DNA from: CAYGZL01 sp964354345
GTDB lineage: Bacteria > Chloroflexota > Anaerolineae > Anaerolineales > UBA4823
NCBI GenBank assembly: GCA_964354345.1
Contig: CAYGZL010000001.1
Coordinates: 1 to 32,187, forward strand
Direction of reading: 5' to 3'
DNA: 32,187 nucleotides
Below the pieces are notes generated by a model that was not told the origin of the DNA, made no database searches, and saw only the letters and a program-made list of their open reading frames with translations. Positions 1 to 8,539 of this stretch are shown in pieces (position 1 is the first letter of the stretch; each line of letters opens with the position of its first letter). The position numbers were made by a program, and so were the translations under genes.

Positions 1-141
1 AAATGGCCGGTAATCCGCTAGATTCTGTAACGCACACCACTTCGTGATCGCCGCCGTCAGCGTCGTCTTCCCATGATCTATGTGCCCCATCGTCCCCACG
101 TTCATGTGTGGCTTCGTTCGATCAAATTTTTGCTTTCCCAT
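1..141 (-). CDS. tuf: Elongation factor Tu, N-terminal fragment (cut by window edge)
   Basis: EF-Tu is the GTPase that brings aminoacyl-tRNA to the ribosome. The 47 codons visible read MGKQKFDRTKPHMNVGTMGH and continue with IDHGKTTLTAAIT, the P-loop (GHIDHGKT, residues 19-26) and start of switch I; the rest lies beyond position 1. The ATG at 141-139 is preceded by an AGGAG Shine-Dalgarno at about 150-155. It is the last gene of the rpsL-rpsG-fusA-tuf order, 74 nt after the fusA stop. The gap has no convincing promoter of its own, so co-transcription is likely. Met18 and Ile21 stand where most EF-Tu proteins have Ile and Val, a conservative change. Confidence 0.95.
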   Translation of the reverse strand, partial: MGKQKFDRTKPHMNVGTMGHIDHGKTTLTAAITKWCALQNLADYRPF

Positions 142-215
142 TAATCGCTCTCCTTCTGTAATTGCCTGTTGATATAATTCGGCGAGGTCAAGGATTTACC
201 ATCCGATACGGACGA

Positions 216-2291
216 TCAATCACCCACGATTGCCCGAGCGATATTTTCCGCCACCCGAGCATAATGATCAAATTCCATTGTAAACACCCCACGGCCTTGG
301 GAGGCCGAGCGCAGGTCGGTGGCATAACCGAACATTTCCGCCAACGGGACCATCGCCATGACCGCCTGGGCATTACCGGGTCTGGGTTCCATTCCCAAAA
401 TTATTCCCCGACGAGCATTTAACTGGCCAATAATATCACCCAAGAATTCTTCGGGGACGAGTACTTCAACCTTCATCACAGGTTCTTGTAAGATAGGACC
501 ACCGCGCTGAATACCTTCTTTAAAGGCCAAAAATCCAGCCATTTTAAACGCCATATCACTCGAGTCCACCTCGTGAAAAGAGCCATCGTAAAGACGAGTT
601 TTGACATCCGTAACGGGATAACCAGCCAGCACACCACCAGCAGCCGCTTCTCGGATCCCCTTTTCCACAGCTGAAATATATTCCCTCGGAATCACACCAC
701 CTACAATATCATTCTCAAAAACGATACCACAGCCCGGCTCACCAGGCTGTAATTCGATCACCACATGCCCGTATTGGCCATGACCGCCGGTTTGTTTTAT
801 ATACCGGTAATCAACCTTCTGAACCGGGGTGGTAATTGATTCGCGATAAGCCACCTGGGGACGTCCGACCCGGGCTTGAACCCGAAACTCGCGCAGCATC
901 CGATCAACTAAAACTTCAAGATGTAATTCACCCATTCCAGAAATAATCGTTTGACCGGTATCTTCGTCAGTCCTGACCCGGAAAGTTGGATCCTCTTCGG
1001 AAAGTTTCCGTAACGCTTCTGCCATCCTATCCTGGTCAGCCGTCGTCCGTGGCTCAATTGCCACAGAAATGACCGGTTCAGGAAAAGTGATACTTTCAAG
1101 CAGAATCGGATGCGAAGCCTCACACAGGGTGTCCCCAGTAAACGATTCCTTCATGCCCAGAATGGCCCCAATATCGCCGGCCATGATATCTAGAATATCC
1201 TCACGGTGATCAGCGTACATCCGCAGTAATCGACCCACCCGTTCACGCCGATCTTTCGTCGAGTTAAAAACCATATCTGCCTGGCATAGACGCCCGGAAT
1301 ACACGCGAATATAAGCCAGACGACCCACATAGGGATCCGTAACGATCTTAAAGACCAGGGCGCTCAAGGGTGCCTGGTCATCGGGTAGAAGTTCGATTTC
1401 CGTACCTGAGCGTGGATGAATACCCATCACCGGTGGGACATCTTGAGGAGAAGGCAAATAATCAACCACCGCATCTAATAAAGGTTGGACACCTTTATTC
1501 CGTAAAGAGCTACCACAGAAAACCGGTGTCGCCCTACCCGCGATGACCGTACGGCGCAATGCCGCTTTCAATTCATCAACGGTGATCTCTTCCCCCTCCA
1601 GGTATTTTATTGTAAGCACATCATCATTTTCGACGATTTGCTCAACCATGTGAGCGCGCATTTCACTCACCTGGGATCGCATGTCGGGTGGAATATCGAT
1701 TTCGCGCGGCTCTTTTCCAAGAACTTCTTCCCAAACGAAGGCTCGTTCGGTTAATAAATCAACCACACCGATAAACGAAGCCTCAATACCGATCGGGGAT
1801 TGAACCGCAATCGGATTTGCGCCCAGCCGCTCTCGAATCATGTCAATCGAGTGTTCATAAGAAGCCCCCACACGATCCATTTTGTTCACGAAACAAATCC
1901 GTGGGACAGTATACCGATCTGCCTGCCTCCAAACAGTCTCGCTCTGCGGTTCGACACCTTGAACCGCGTCGAAGATGACTAAACCACCATCCAGGACACG
2001 TAGCGAACGTTGTACCTCAGCAGTAAAGTCAATGTGTCCGGGGGTATCGATAATATTGACCTGATACCCCTTCCATTCAGCCGAAACTGCCGCCGAAACA
2101 ATGGTGATGCCCCTTTCTCGTTCCTGCTCCATCCAGTCAGTAACCGTGGTGCCATCATCCACAGAACCGATCTTATGAGTTCTCCCGGTATAAAAGAGAA
2201 TCCGTTCGGTTGTGGTCGTCTTTCCAGCATCGATATGGGCAATAATCCCGATATTACGGTACCGGTCAAGCGGGAACTGGCGGGCCATCAT
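216..2291 (-). CDS. fusA: Elongation factor G
   Basis: EF-G is the ribosomal translocase GTPase, also used with RRF in ribosome recycling. The 691 residues match the family length. Visible motifs are the P-loop AHIDAGKT (residues 18-25), G3 DTPGH, and G4 NKMD near residue 135. Domain IV and the C-terminal domain V (ending IARAIVGD) are present. Two ATGs are adjacent (2291-2289 and 2288-2286). The second gives the usual MARQF start, so either may be used; a GGTGA sits a few nt upstream. It lies 66 nt after rpsG, with a hairpin in the gap, and before tuf, the standard str-operon position. No duplicate-type EF-G features were noticed. Confidence 0.97.
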   Translation of the reverse strand: MMARQFPLDRYRNIGIIAHIDAGKTTTTERILFYTGRTHKIGSVDDGTTVTDWMEQERERGITIVSAAVSAEWKGYQVNIIDTPGHIDFTAEVQRSLRVLDGGLVIFDAVQGVEPQSETVWRQADRYTVPRICFVNKMDRVGASYEHSIDMIRERLGANPIAVQSPIGIEASFIGVVDLLTERAFVWEEVLGKEPREIDIPPDMRSQVSEMRAHMVEQIVENDDVLTIKYLEGEEITVDELKAALRRTVIAGRATPVFCGSSLRNKGVQPLLDAVVDYLPSPQDVPPVMGIHPRSGTEIELLPDDQAPLSALVFKIVTDPYVGRLAYIRVYSGRLCQADMVFNSTKDRRERVGRLLRMYADHREDILDIMAGDIGAILGMKESFTGDTLCEASHPILLESITFPEPVISVAIEPRTTADQDRMAEALRKLSEEDPTFRVRTDEDTGQTIISGMGELHLEVLVDRMLREFRVQARVGRPQVAYRESITTPVQKVDYRYIKQTGGHGQYGHVVIELQPGEPGCGIVFENDIVGGVIPREYISAVEKGIREAAAGGVLAGYPVTDVKTRLYDGSFHEVDSSDMAFKMAGFLAFKEGIQRGGPILQEPVMKVEVLVPEEFLGDIIGQLNARRGIILGMEPRPGNAQAVMAMVPLAEMFGYATDLRSASQGRGVFTMEFDHYARVAENIARAIVGD

Positions 2292-2312
2292 AAATCACCG
2301 ATCAATCAACCA

Positions 2313-2349
2313 TTCGGCTTGAGAGGACCATTGACCAGCTCAAGCCGAA
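2313..2349 (-). terminator. Hairpin between rpsG and fusA
   Basis: Perfect 11-bp inverted repeat: TTCGGCTTGAG at 2313-2323 and its complement at 2339-2349, with a 15-nt loop, inside the 66-nt rpsG-fusA gap. There is no U-run after it in the minus-strand direction, so an attenuator, RNA-processing or mRNA-stability element is more likely than a full rho-independent terminator. Confidence 0.5.
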
Positions 2350-2357
2350 AAGAAATT

Positions 2358-2828
2358 TTATACACGATAATGTGAAAAGGCACGGTTGGCTTCAGCCATC
2401 TTATGCGTCTCTTCACGCTTGCGAATGGCGGCCCCGTTATTGTTGGACGCGTCCAACAGTTCTGCAGCCAGCTTCTCGGCGAAATTCTTACCTGAGCGAG
2501 CTCGGGCAGCAGCCAAAATCCAACGTGTAGCCAGCGCAAACCGGCGATAAGCGGGAACTTCCATCGGAATCTGATAGGTCGCCCCTCCTACACGGCGAGG
2601 CTTCACTTCCATGACCGGAGAAACGTTCTTAAAAGCCAGCTCAAAAATTTCTAATGGGTTGCGCTTGACACGGTCTTCGATCAAATTGAACGCATCATAG
2701 ACGACCGTAGCGGCAGTGCTCTTCTTCCCTCGATGCATTACCCGGTTAATGAAGGAGCGTACCTGGACGCTGCCATAACGGACATCCGGCTGGAGTTCTC
2801 GCCTTTCAGGCTTACTACGTCGAGACAT
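2358..2828 (-). CDS. rpsG: 30S ribosomal protein S7
   Basis: S7 nucleates assembly of the 3' domain of 16S rRNA and lines the E site. At 156 residues it has the normal length. The start MSRRSKPERRELQPDVRYGS and the conserved RVGGATYQIPMEV region near the centre are recognisable, with the NNNGAAIRKREETHKMAEAN and RAFSHYR tail. The ATG at 2828 has an ideal AAGGAGG just upstream, in the 12-nt gap after rpsL, so the two genes are translated from one message. In E. coli S7 represses this operon; whether that holds here cannot be seen. Confidence 0.97.
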   Translation of the reverse strand: MSRRSKPERRELQPDVRYGSVQVRSFINRVMHRGKKSTAATVVYDAFNLIEDRVKRNPLEIFELAFKNVSPVMEVKPRRVGGATYQIPMEVPAYRRFALATRWILAAARARSGKNFAEKLAAELLDASNNNGAAIRKREETHKMAEANRAFSHYRV

Positions 2829-2840
2829 TACAATCCTCCT

Positions 2841-3266
2841 TTATTTACCCGCTTTAGGTCGCTTGGCTCCATACTTCGAGCGGCCTTGTTTGCGTTGATT
2901 GACGCCTGTCGTATCGAGTGTACCCCGGACAATGTGATAGCGCACACCTGGCAGGTCTTTAACACGCCCGCCGCGCACCAATACCACCGAGTGCTCCTGA
3001 AGCGTATGGCCCTCACCCGGAATATAAGCAGTAACCTCGATGCCGTTGGTCAAACGCACGCGAGCGATCTTGCGCAACGCCGAGTTCGGTTTCTTAGGGG
3101 TCATTGTTCGTACTACCGTGCAAACCCCACGTTTCTGCGGAGCGCCCTTCTCTTGGCGTACACGTCGCTGCTTCATCGAGTTCAGTGTATACAACAAGGC
3201 CGGAGCTTTGCTCTTAACTTTTTTTGATTTTCGCCCTCTGCGAATCAGTTGGTTGATGGTTGGCAC
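2841..3266 (-). CDS. rpsL: 30S ribosomal protein S12 (GTG start)
   Basis: S12 controls decoding accuracy in the A site. The conserved decoding loops TPKKPNSALRK and GGRVKDLPGVRYH are intact, including the lysines altered in streptomycin-resistant strains and the Asp modified by RimO in other bacteria, so a streptomycin-sensitive type is predicted. The 141 residues include the longer N-terminal loop (about residues 26-45, LYTLNSMKQRRVRQEKGAPQ) also seen in Firmicutes S12 and absent from the short proteobacterial form. The start is GTG at 3266-3264, with CGGAGG five nt upstream. It is the first str gene after a 239-nt gap from rpoB. Confidence 0.96.
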   Translation of the reverse strand: MPTINQLIRRGRKSKKVKSKAPALLYTLNSMKQRRVRQEKGAPQKRGVCTVVRTMTPKKPNSALRKIARVRLTNGIEVTAYIPGEGHTLQEHSVVLVRGGRVKDLPGVRYHIVRGTLDTTGVNQRKQGRSKYGAKRPKAGK

Positions 3267-3356
3267 CTTCGCCTCCGATATAATCCTTTCACAATTCCGT
3301 CAATCTGCATGCCCGTCATGAAGCGAGCTTGCGATCTCTATCCTGTTGACCATTAA

Positions 3357-3388
3357 GTGAGGCCATCGAACTTACCTGATGGCCTCAC
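3357..3388 (-). terminator. Hairpin in the rpoB-rpsL gap
   Basis: Perfect 11-bp inverted repeat GTGAGGCCATC (3357-3367) / GATGGCCTCAC (3378-3388) with a 10-nt loop. It lies in the 239 nt separating rpoB from rpsL, where rpoC is normally found. No T-run follows on either strand, so it may be a weak terminator, attenuator or RNase processing site. Closer to rpsL (about 3289-3304) a TTGACG is followed 15 nt later by TATATC, a poor promoter match. The rest of the gap shows nothing coding. Confidence 0.5.
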
Positions 3389-3505
3389 CACTAAATACTC
3401 CGGGTCGCCAATTTAATGAACGGGGGTAATGCCGTCCTTCTTTACTTGTAAGGCAACGAATTGAGATTTTACCATGCGCGTAAATGCAAGTCAAGGCATG
3501 GTCAG

Positions 3506-6500
3506 TTATCCATCTTCGCCTAAGCCCATCAAGCCCGTCGGTAGCTTGGGGGGACGCGAGCGTTCCTCATCCTTCCCAAATTTGATTATCTCACCACTAT
3601 CAGTGACTGCTTCAACCGCCAGTCCCAGGCTTTGCAATTCCTTGACTAACACCCGGAAAGAAGCCGGGATGCTGGGCTCCTCGATCGCAATACCCTTAAC
3701 AATCGCCTCATAAGCCTTCACGCGACCCTGGACATCGTCCGATTTAACAGTCAGCATTTCCTGCAAAGTATAGGCCGCACCATAGGCCTCCAAAGCCCAA
3801 ACTTCCATCTCACCAAAGCGTTGCCCGCCAAATTGAGCTTTACCACCCAGCGGTTGTTGCGAGACCAGACTGTAAGGACCAGTTGAACGGGCGTGCACCT
3901 TATCTTCAACCAGGTGGTGCAGTTTTAACATCGTCATGACGCCCACGGTAACCGGTTGATCATAAGACGTACCTGTTTTGCCATCGCGCAGGAACTGCTT
4001 GCCCAGGGTGGGAAGCGGTTTACCAGTCTCTGAAAAAATGTCCGACGCCTTTTGGCTGATATCATCATCCTTGAGATCGGTTACATCAACACCCTGTTCT
4101 TCTAACCACAATCGCAAACAAATCACCACTGCGCGTTCGTCACGCGCTTGTCGCTCAACCAGAGTGGTTCCCGTCTCCTCAAAGATCAATATCGTATCCG
4201 GGTCATAACCCTTATCGCGCAGCCATTCTCGCAAGGTGGAACGGCGAGCATAAACCGTGTCTACCACCAACTGCGCCGGATTATAGCCACGATCAGCTAA
4301 CCAGGCTTCAAGGTATAAACGACGGACCTCATCATCATCCTGTAATGTGGAAGTGTCAAAATGCTGCTCATGCAGCCAATCCCACGCCGTAGCAGAAGTT
4401 TTTTTCCAAGCCAAATCAATTAACCAGGCACGCGCCAGTTCACTTACGATTTCCTTCTCGTCTGCGCCATCAAATACGGGGGAAATAGCCCGGAAACCCA
4501 GGCGACTGGCAGCCCAACCCAGATGCGTTTCCAGAACCTGCCCGATGTTCATCCGGCCGGGAACGCCTAAAGGATTGAGAATGATGTCCACTGGAGTTCC
4601 ATCCTCTAAAAACGGCATATCTTCAACCGGGACGACTCGCGATACCACGCCTTTGTTGCCATGACGTCCGGCCATCTTATCGCCAGCAGTGATCTTGCGG
4701 CGTTGAGCCACGGAGACACGCACCATCATATCTACGCCAGCCGATAAATCTGTGTTATCTTCCCGCGTGAATACTTTAACCTCCACCACTTTGCCACGTT
4801 CTCCGTGAGGCATGCGCAAGGAGGTATCCTTCACATCTCGAGATTTTTCGCCGAAGATCGCCCGTAATAATCGCTCCTCGGGTGAGAGATCTTTTTCACC
4901 TTTTGGTGAAATTTTACCTACCAGGATATCGTTTGGCCCAATTTCCGCGCCAATCCGGATAATGCCGTGATCATCCAGATCCTTGATCGCATCCTCGCCC
5001 ACATTCGGGATATCGCGAGTGATCTCCTCCGGACCCAGGCGGGTATCTCTAGATTCGACTTCGTACTTTTCAATATGAATTGAGGTGAACAGATCATCCT
5101 GTACCAGACGCTCAGAAATTAGAATCGCGTCCTCAAAGTTACCTCCCTCCCATGAGACGAAGGCAACCATGACATTCTGACCAAGCGCCAACTCACCAGC
5201 TTCAGTCGAGGATGAGTCAGCGATTACAGCGCCTTTCTTCACCCGCTGCCCCTTGACAACTGACGGCCGCTGATCAATACACGTACTCTGATTGGAGCGG
5301 TGATACTTACGGAGGGTATAAGTTTTTTCAGCGCCATCGACGGACTGCAGAGTTACACTACGTCCAGTAACAGAGATAACCTCGCCAGCCTCTTCAGCGA
5401 TAATCACCTGCCCCGAATCGCGCGCCGCGTGATATTCCATACCTGTTGAAACCATCGGCACATCCGGTCGTAAAAGCGGGACGGCCTGAGCCTGCATGTT
5501 GGAGCCCATCAAAGCTCGGTTGGCGTCATCGTGCTCCAGGAATGGAATCAGAGCTGCGCTGATGCCCACAATCTGATGGGGAGCAACATCCATGTAGTCA
5601 ATCTCAGTCGGCACTGAGAATATGAAAGTGGAGTGAAATCGAGAGGAAATCCTGCGTAGAACGAACTCGTTCTGTTCATTTAGCGGTGTATTGGCCTGCG
5701 CAATCTTGAAGCGATCTTCGACATCCGCGGAGAGATATTCCACATCACTCGTAACGAACGGTACAATTAAAACTTCGGAAATATCCAAGCGCGTAATAGC
5801 TGTTGCCATTTCATCGGTTACTCGCTCGCTTTCCTTACCAATAACCTGGCCTGTTTGTGGGTCGACAACGGCTTCCCGCAAAGTTCGTCCAGGCAGGCGA
5901 GTATCATTCGGTTTCAATGTTTTGCGAACCCGCCGGTATGGCGTCTCGATAAAGCCGTATTCATTGACTTTTGCGAACGAGGCCAAACGGCCAATTAAAC
6001 CGATGTTAGGACCCTCTGGCGTTTCAATTGGACAGATACGGCCGTAGTGAGAATGATGCACATCGCGGACATCAAATCCCGCGCGCTCTCTCCGTAAACC
6101 CCCGGGACCCAACGCTGACAGTGTCCGTTTATGGCGTAATTCAGCCAGCGGATTGGTTTGATCCATAAATTGCGAGAGCTGGCTCGAACCAAAAAACTCG
6201 CGCAAAGCAGCCACCACTGGACGGATATTGATCAAGGTAGTCGGTGAAAGCTGCTCCTGATCGCGAATGGACATACGTTCCTTGATCACCCGCTCCATAC
6301 GGCGTAAACCAATTCTTAATTTATTTTGGATCAGCTCTCCAACTGTCTTTGCACGGCGATTCCCCAGATGATCAATATCATCAGGGTCGGCGGTGCCATT
6401 ATTAATCATGATCATCCGGCGCACGAGCTTGACAATATCCCATTTTGTCACAGTTCGATGGATGACCGGTATTCGATCTGTTAAGTCGAGCTTCTGGCTG

Positions 6501-7414
6501 AGCTTGTAACGTCCGACACGCTCGAGATCATAATGGCGTTGGTCGAACAACTGTTCTTCCAGAAAATTCCTGGCGTTATCTAAAGTAGCCGGATCTCCCG
6601 GGCGCATGCGTTTAAAGAACTCAAGCAAAGCCGCTTGAGCGATTGTTTGTCCCTTGGTTAAAGTCCACTCCGGTTCCTGGTAGAAACATGAAGCGATATA
6701 CATCCGGTCGACATTGTTATCAATATCGCTGAATAGCTCCAGCAATTCTTCATTACTTCCCGTCTTAATCGGCGAGTCGGGTAAGCCATCTTTCACTGCT
6801 GCCAGAGCACGCAAGAAAATGGTCACTGGAACGGTACGTTTTCGGTTAAATCGTAGCGTCAGGTAATCGCTCTTGCGCGTCTCAAATTCCATCCAGGCGC
6901 CGCGATCGGGAATTAATTTTGCCATGGCTAATTTACGCCCGGTGGCGCGATCAAGCGCGGCCTCGAAATACACGCCTGGTGAGCGGATCAACTGAGAAAC
7001 CACTACTCGCTCTGTCCCGTTAATAATAAAGGTACCCTTATCAGTCATTTCCGGGAAATCGCCCAGGAAGATTGTTTCTCTCTTGGGCTCTGGCACTTCT
7101 GAGCCAGCTAACAACACAGACACATGCAGTGGTCTGGCATATGTCAGATCACGCTCGACGCATTCTTCTATGCTGTGTTTAGGCTCCTCGAACCGGTAGG
7201 TCAGATCAAATTGTTTGGCCTCCGCTGAATATCCGGGGAAATAAAGTTTCATCCCCTTGTTATACGATTCGATCGGCGATATTTCATTGAAAAGGTCAAG
7301 TAATCCCTCTTTTTTCAAACGCTCAAAAGAGGCAATCTGAACTTCAATTAATGCTGGCAAAGCCAGTTCGACATCGATACGCGCATATGATTTGCTCGGC
7401 AAATTGGACGCCAT
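3506..7414 (-). CDS. rpoB: DNA-directed RNA polymerase subunit beta
   Basis: Beta subunit of RNA polymerase, 1302 residues. The rifampicin region FGSSQLSQFMDQTNPLAEL is intact, with Q, D, H and S at the classical resistance positions, so a sensitive type is predicted. The conserved CPIETPEGPNIGLI, GDKMAGRHGNKGVVS and GGKAQFGGQRFGEMEVWALE blocks are all present. Between GWAASRLGF and DGKTGTSYDQP there is a long insert (about residues 985-1137) containing four WL-centred helical repeats, not present in E. coli or Bacillus at this size. The ATG at 7414 has AGGAGA upstream. A strong promoter lies at 7506-7535. rpoC does not follow it; rpsL does, after 239 nt. Confidence 0.98.
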   Translation of the reverse strand: MASNLPSKSYARIDVELALPALIEVQIASFERLKKEGLLDLFNEISPIESYNKGMKLYFPGYSAEAKQFDLTYRFEEPKHSIEECVERDLTYARPLHVSVLLAGSEVPEPKRETIFLGDFPEMTDKGTFIINGTERVVVSQLIRSPGVYFEAALDRATGRKLAMAKLIPDRGAWMEFETRKSDYLTLRFNRKRTVPVTIFLRALAAVKDGLPDSPIKTGSNEELLELFSDIDNNVDRMYIASCFYQEPEWTLTKGQTIAQAALLEFFKRMRPGDPATLDNARNFLEEQLFDQRHYDLERVGRYKLSQKLDLTDRIPVIHRTVTKWDIVKLVRRMIMINNGTADPDDIDHLGNRRAKTVGELIQNKLRIGLRRMERVIKERMSIRDQEQLSPTTLINIRPVVAALREFFGSSQLSQFMDQTNPLAELRHKRTLSALGPGGLRRERAGFDVRDVHHSHYGRICPIETPEGPNIGLIGRLASFAKVNEYGFIETPYRRVRKTLKPNDTRLPGRTLREAVVDPQTGQVIGKESERVTDEMATAITRLDISEVLIVPFVTSDVEYLSADVEDRFKIAQANTPLNEQNEFVLRRISSRFHSTFIFSVPTEIDYMDVAPHQIVGISAALIPFLEHDDANRALMGSNMQAQAVPLLRPDVPMVSTGMEYHAARDSGQVIIAEEAGEVISVTGRSVTLQSVDGAEKTYTLRKYHRSNQSTCIDQRPSVVKGQRVKKGAVIADSSSTEAGELALGQNVMVAFVSWEGGNFEDAILISERLVQDDLFTSIHIEKYEVESRDTRLGPEEITRDIPNVGEDAIKDLDDHGIIRIGAEIGPNDILVGKISPKGEKDLSPEERLLRAIFGEKSRDVKDTSLRMPHGERGKVVEVKVFTREDNTDLSAGVDMMVRVSVAQRRKITAGDKMAGRHGNKGVVSRVVPVEDMPFLEDGTPVDIILNPLGVPGRMNIGQVLETHLGWAASRLGFRAISPVFDGADEKEIVSELARAWLIDLAWKKTSATAWDWLHEQHFDTSTLQDDDEVRRLYLEAWLADRGYNPAQLVVDTVYARRSTLREWLRDKGYDPDTILIFEETGTTLVERQARDERAVVICLRLWLEEQGVDVTDLKDDDISQKASDIFSETGKPLPTLGKQFLRDGKTGTSYDQPVTVGVMTMLKLHHLVEDKVHARSTGPYSLVSQQPLGGKAQFGGQRFGEMEVWALEAYGAAYTLQEMLTVKSDDVQGRVKAYEAIVKGIAIEEPSIPASFRVLVKELQSLGLAVEAVTDSGEIIKFGKDEERSRPPKLPTGLMGLGEDG

Positions 7415-7505
7415 GCGGTTTCTCCTGGTACGAATCGTGTTCCGGTAGCTTTAGGAATATAAATACAATTACGCTCTTGGATGGCCTCCACTGAGACGAA
7501 CGAAT

Positions 7506-7535
7506 ATTATAACAGATTCAATTTTAATTCGTCAA
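7506..7535 (-). promoter_or_regulatory. Sigma-70-type promoter of rpoB
   Basis: On the minus strand TTGACG (7535-7530) is followed after 18 nt by a perfect TATAAT (7511-7506). The start point would fall near 7499, giving an rpoB leader of about 85 nt. It is the best promoter match in the window and would drive rpoB and possibly the str genes. Confidence 0.8.
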
Positions 7536-7578
7536 TATATAACTCGCCGGTTATTATGAGTATTCGTATAGAATCGTA

Positions 7579-7607
7579 TTATTAATGTGCTTCCGCTCTG
7601 ATAAAAT
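7579..7607 (+). promoter_or_regulatory. Promoter of era, probably giving a leaderless mRNA
   Basis: TTATTA (7579-7584), a 17-nt spacer and TAAAAT (7602-7607). The era ATG begins at 7614, where transcription would start, and no Shine-Dalgarno precedes it. The -35 box is weak, the -10 box good. Confidence 0.55.
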
Positions 7608-7613
7608 ACAGCC

Positions 7614-8528
7614 ATGCCGAATAAAACTCATGCCTACAAATCCGGATTTGTCGCAGTTATGGGCCGTCCCAACGTGGGAAAATCAACTTTGGTCAATGCG
7701 TTGATCGGCCAAAAAGTGGCTGCTGTCTCGCCGCGCCCGCAAACGACACGTAAACGCCAGATGGGCATTCTCAATCTCGACCGCCCAAACCAGACCGCCC
7801 AGATTATATTCGTTGATACACCAGGTATCCATCATCCTCGCCATAAACTAGGCGAAGCGATGAACCAGGACGCAATTAAAACTCTCCAGGAATGCGATCT
7901 GATTTTATTTATCGCCGATGCCAGCCAACCGCCAAACGATGAGGACCGATTGCTTGCTCATTACCTCATTGAACTCCGCAGTCACGCCCCGCTTATTTTA
8001 GCGTTGAACAAGGCCGATCTGGTTGACGACCAGGTCCTCGCGACACATCGTGCATCCTTCAAGGAGTTGCTACCTCAGGCAGAACCAATTGCTATTTCCG
8101 CCAAACAAGGTGATCACCTGGATTTATTATTAGATAAAATCCTCGTTCACTTGCATGAAGGACCACCTTTCTTCCCAGAAGGCCAGGTGACCGACCTGTA
8201 TGAAAGGGATATCGCTGCAGATTTGATCCGTGAAGCCGCTCTTATCATTTTACGCGATGAAGTCCCACATGGCCTGGCGATTCGGATCGACCAGTACACC
8301 GAACGCGGCGAAACGGGGGCATACATCGAAGCGACCATCTTCGTTGAAAAGGAATCCCATAAACCCATCGTCATTGGCCAGGGAGGCAGCATGCTAAAAA
8401 AGATCGGCTCTGCCGCCCGGCAAGAGATCGAAGCCATGAGTGGTCGTAAGGTATTTCTCCAATTGAAAGTTAAGGTACGTAAAAATTGGCGCGATGACGA
8501 TGAAGTACTGCGCGGGTTTGGATATTAA
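7614..8528 (+). CDS. era: GTPase Era, 16S rRNA maturation
   Basis: Era binds the 3' end of 16S rRNA through a C-terminal KH domain and couples GTP hydrolysis to 30S assembly. Its 304 residues match the family. Seen in order: P-loop GRPNVGKS (17-24), RPQTTRKRQMGI switch region (41-52), DTPG (68-71), NKAD (132-135), then the KH domain with the GQGG loop and ARQEIE helix in the last 60 residues. The tail KVRKNWRDDDEVLRGFGY is typical. The ATG at 7614 sits 6 nt after a TAAAAT box with no ribosome binding site, suggesting leaderless translation. It is divergent from rpoB and 11 nt upstream of a YhhN-type gene. Confidence 0.97.
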   Translation: MPNKTHAYKSGFVAVMGRPNVGKSTLVNALIGQKVAAVSPRPQTTRKRQMGILNLDRPNQTAQIIFVDTPGIHHPRHKLGEAMNQDAIKTLQECDLILFIADASQPPNDEDRLLAHYLIELRSHAPLILALNKADLVDDQVLATHRASFKELLPQAEPIAISAKQGDHLDLLLDKILVHLHEGPPFFPEGQVTDLYERDIAADLIREAALIILRDEVPHGLAIRIDQYTERGETGAYIEATIFVEKESHKPIVIGQGGSMLKKIGSAARQEIEAMSGRKVFLQLKVKVRKNWRDDDEVLRGFGY

Positions 8529-8539
8529 CCAGGTTCGAG

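Noticed and set aside
162..422. 86-residue plus-strand ORF over the tuf-fusA junction
   Set aside because: Antisense to the conserved fusA C-terminus, without ribosome binding site or family similarity.
3267..3505. A decayed rpoC in the rpoB-rpsL gap
   Set aside because: The gap is 239 nt and none of its frames shows RpoC motifs such as NADFDGDQMAVH.
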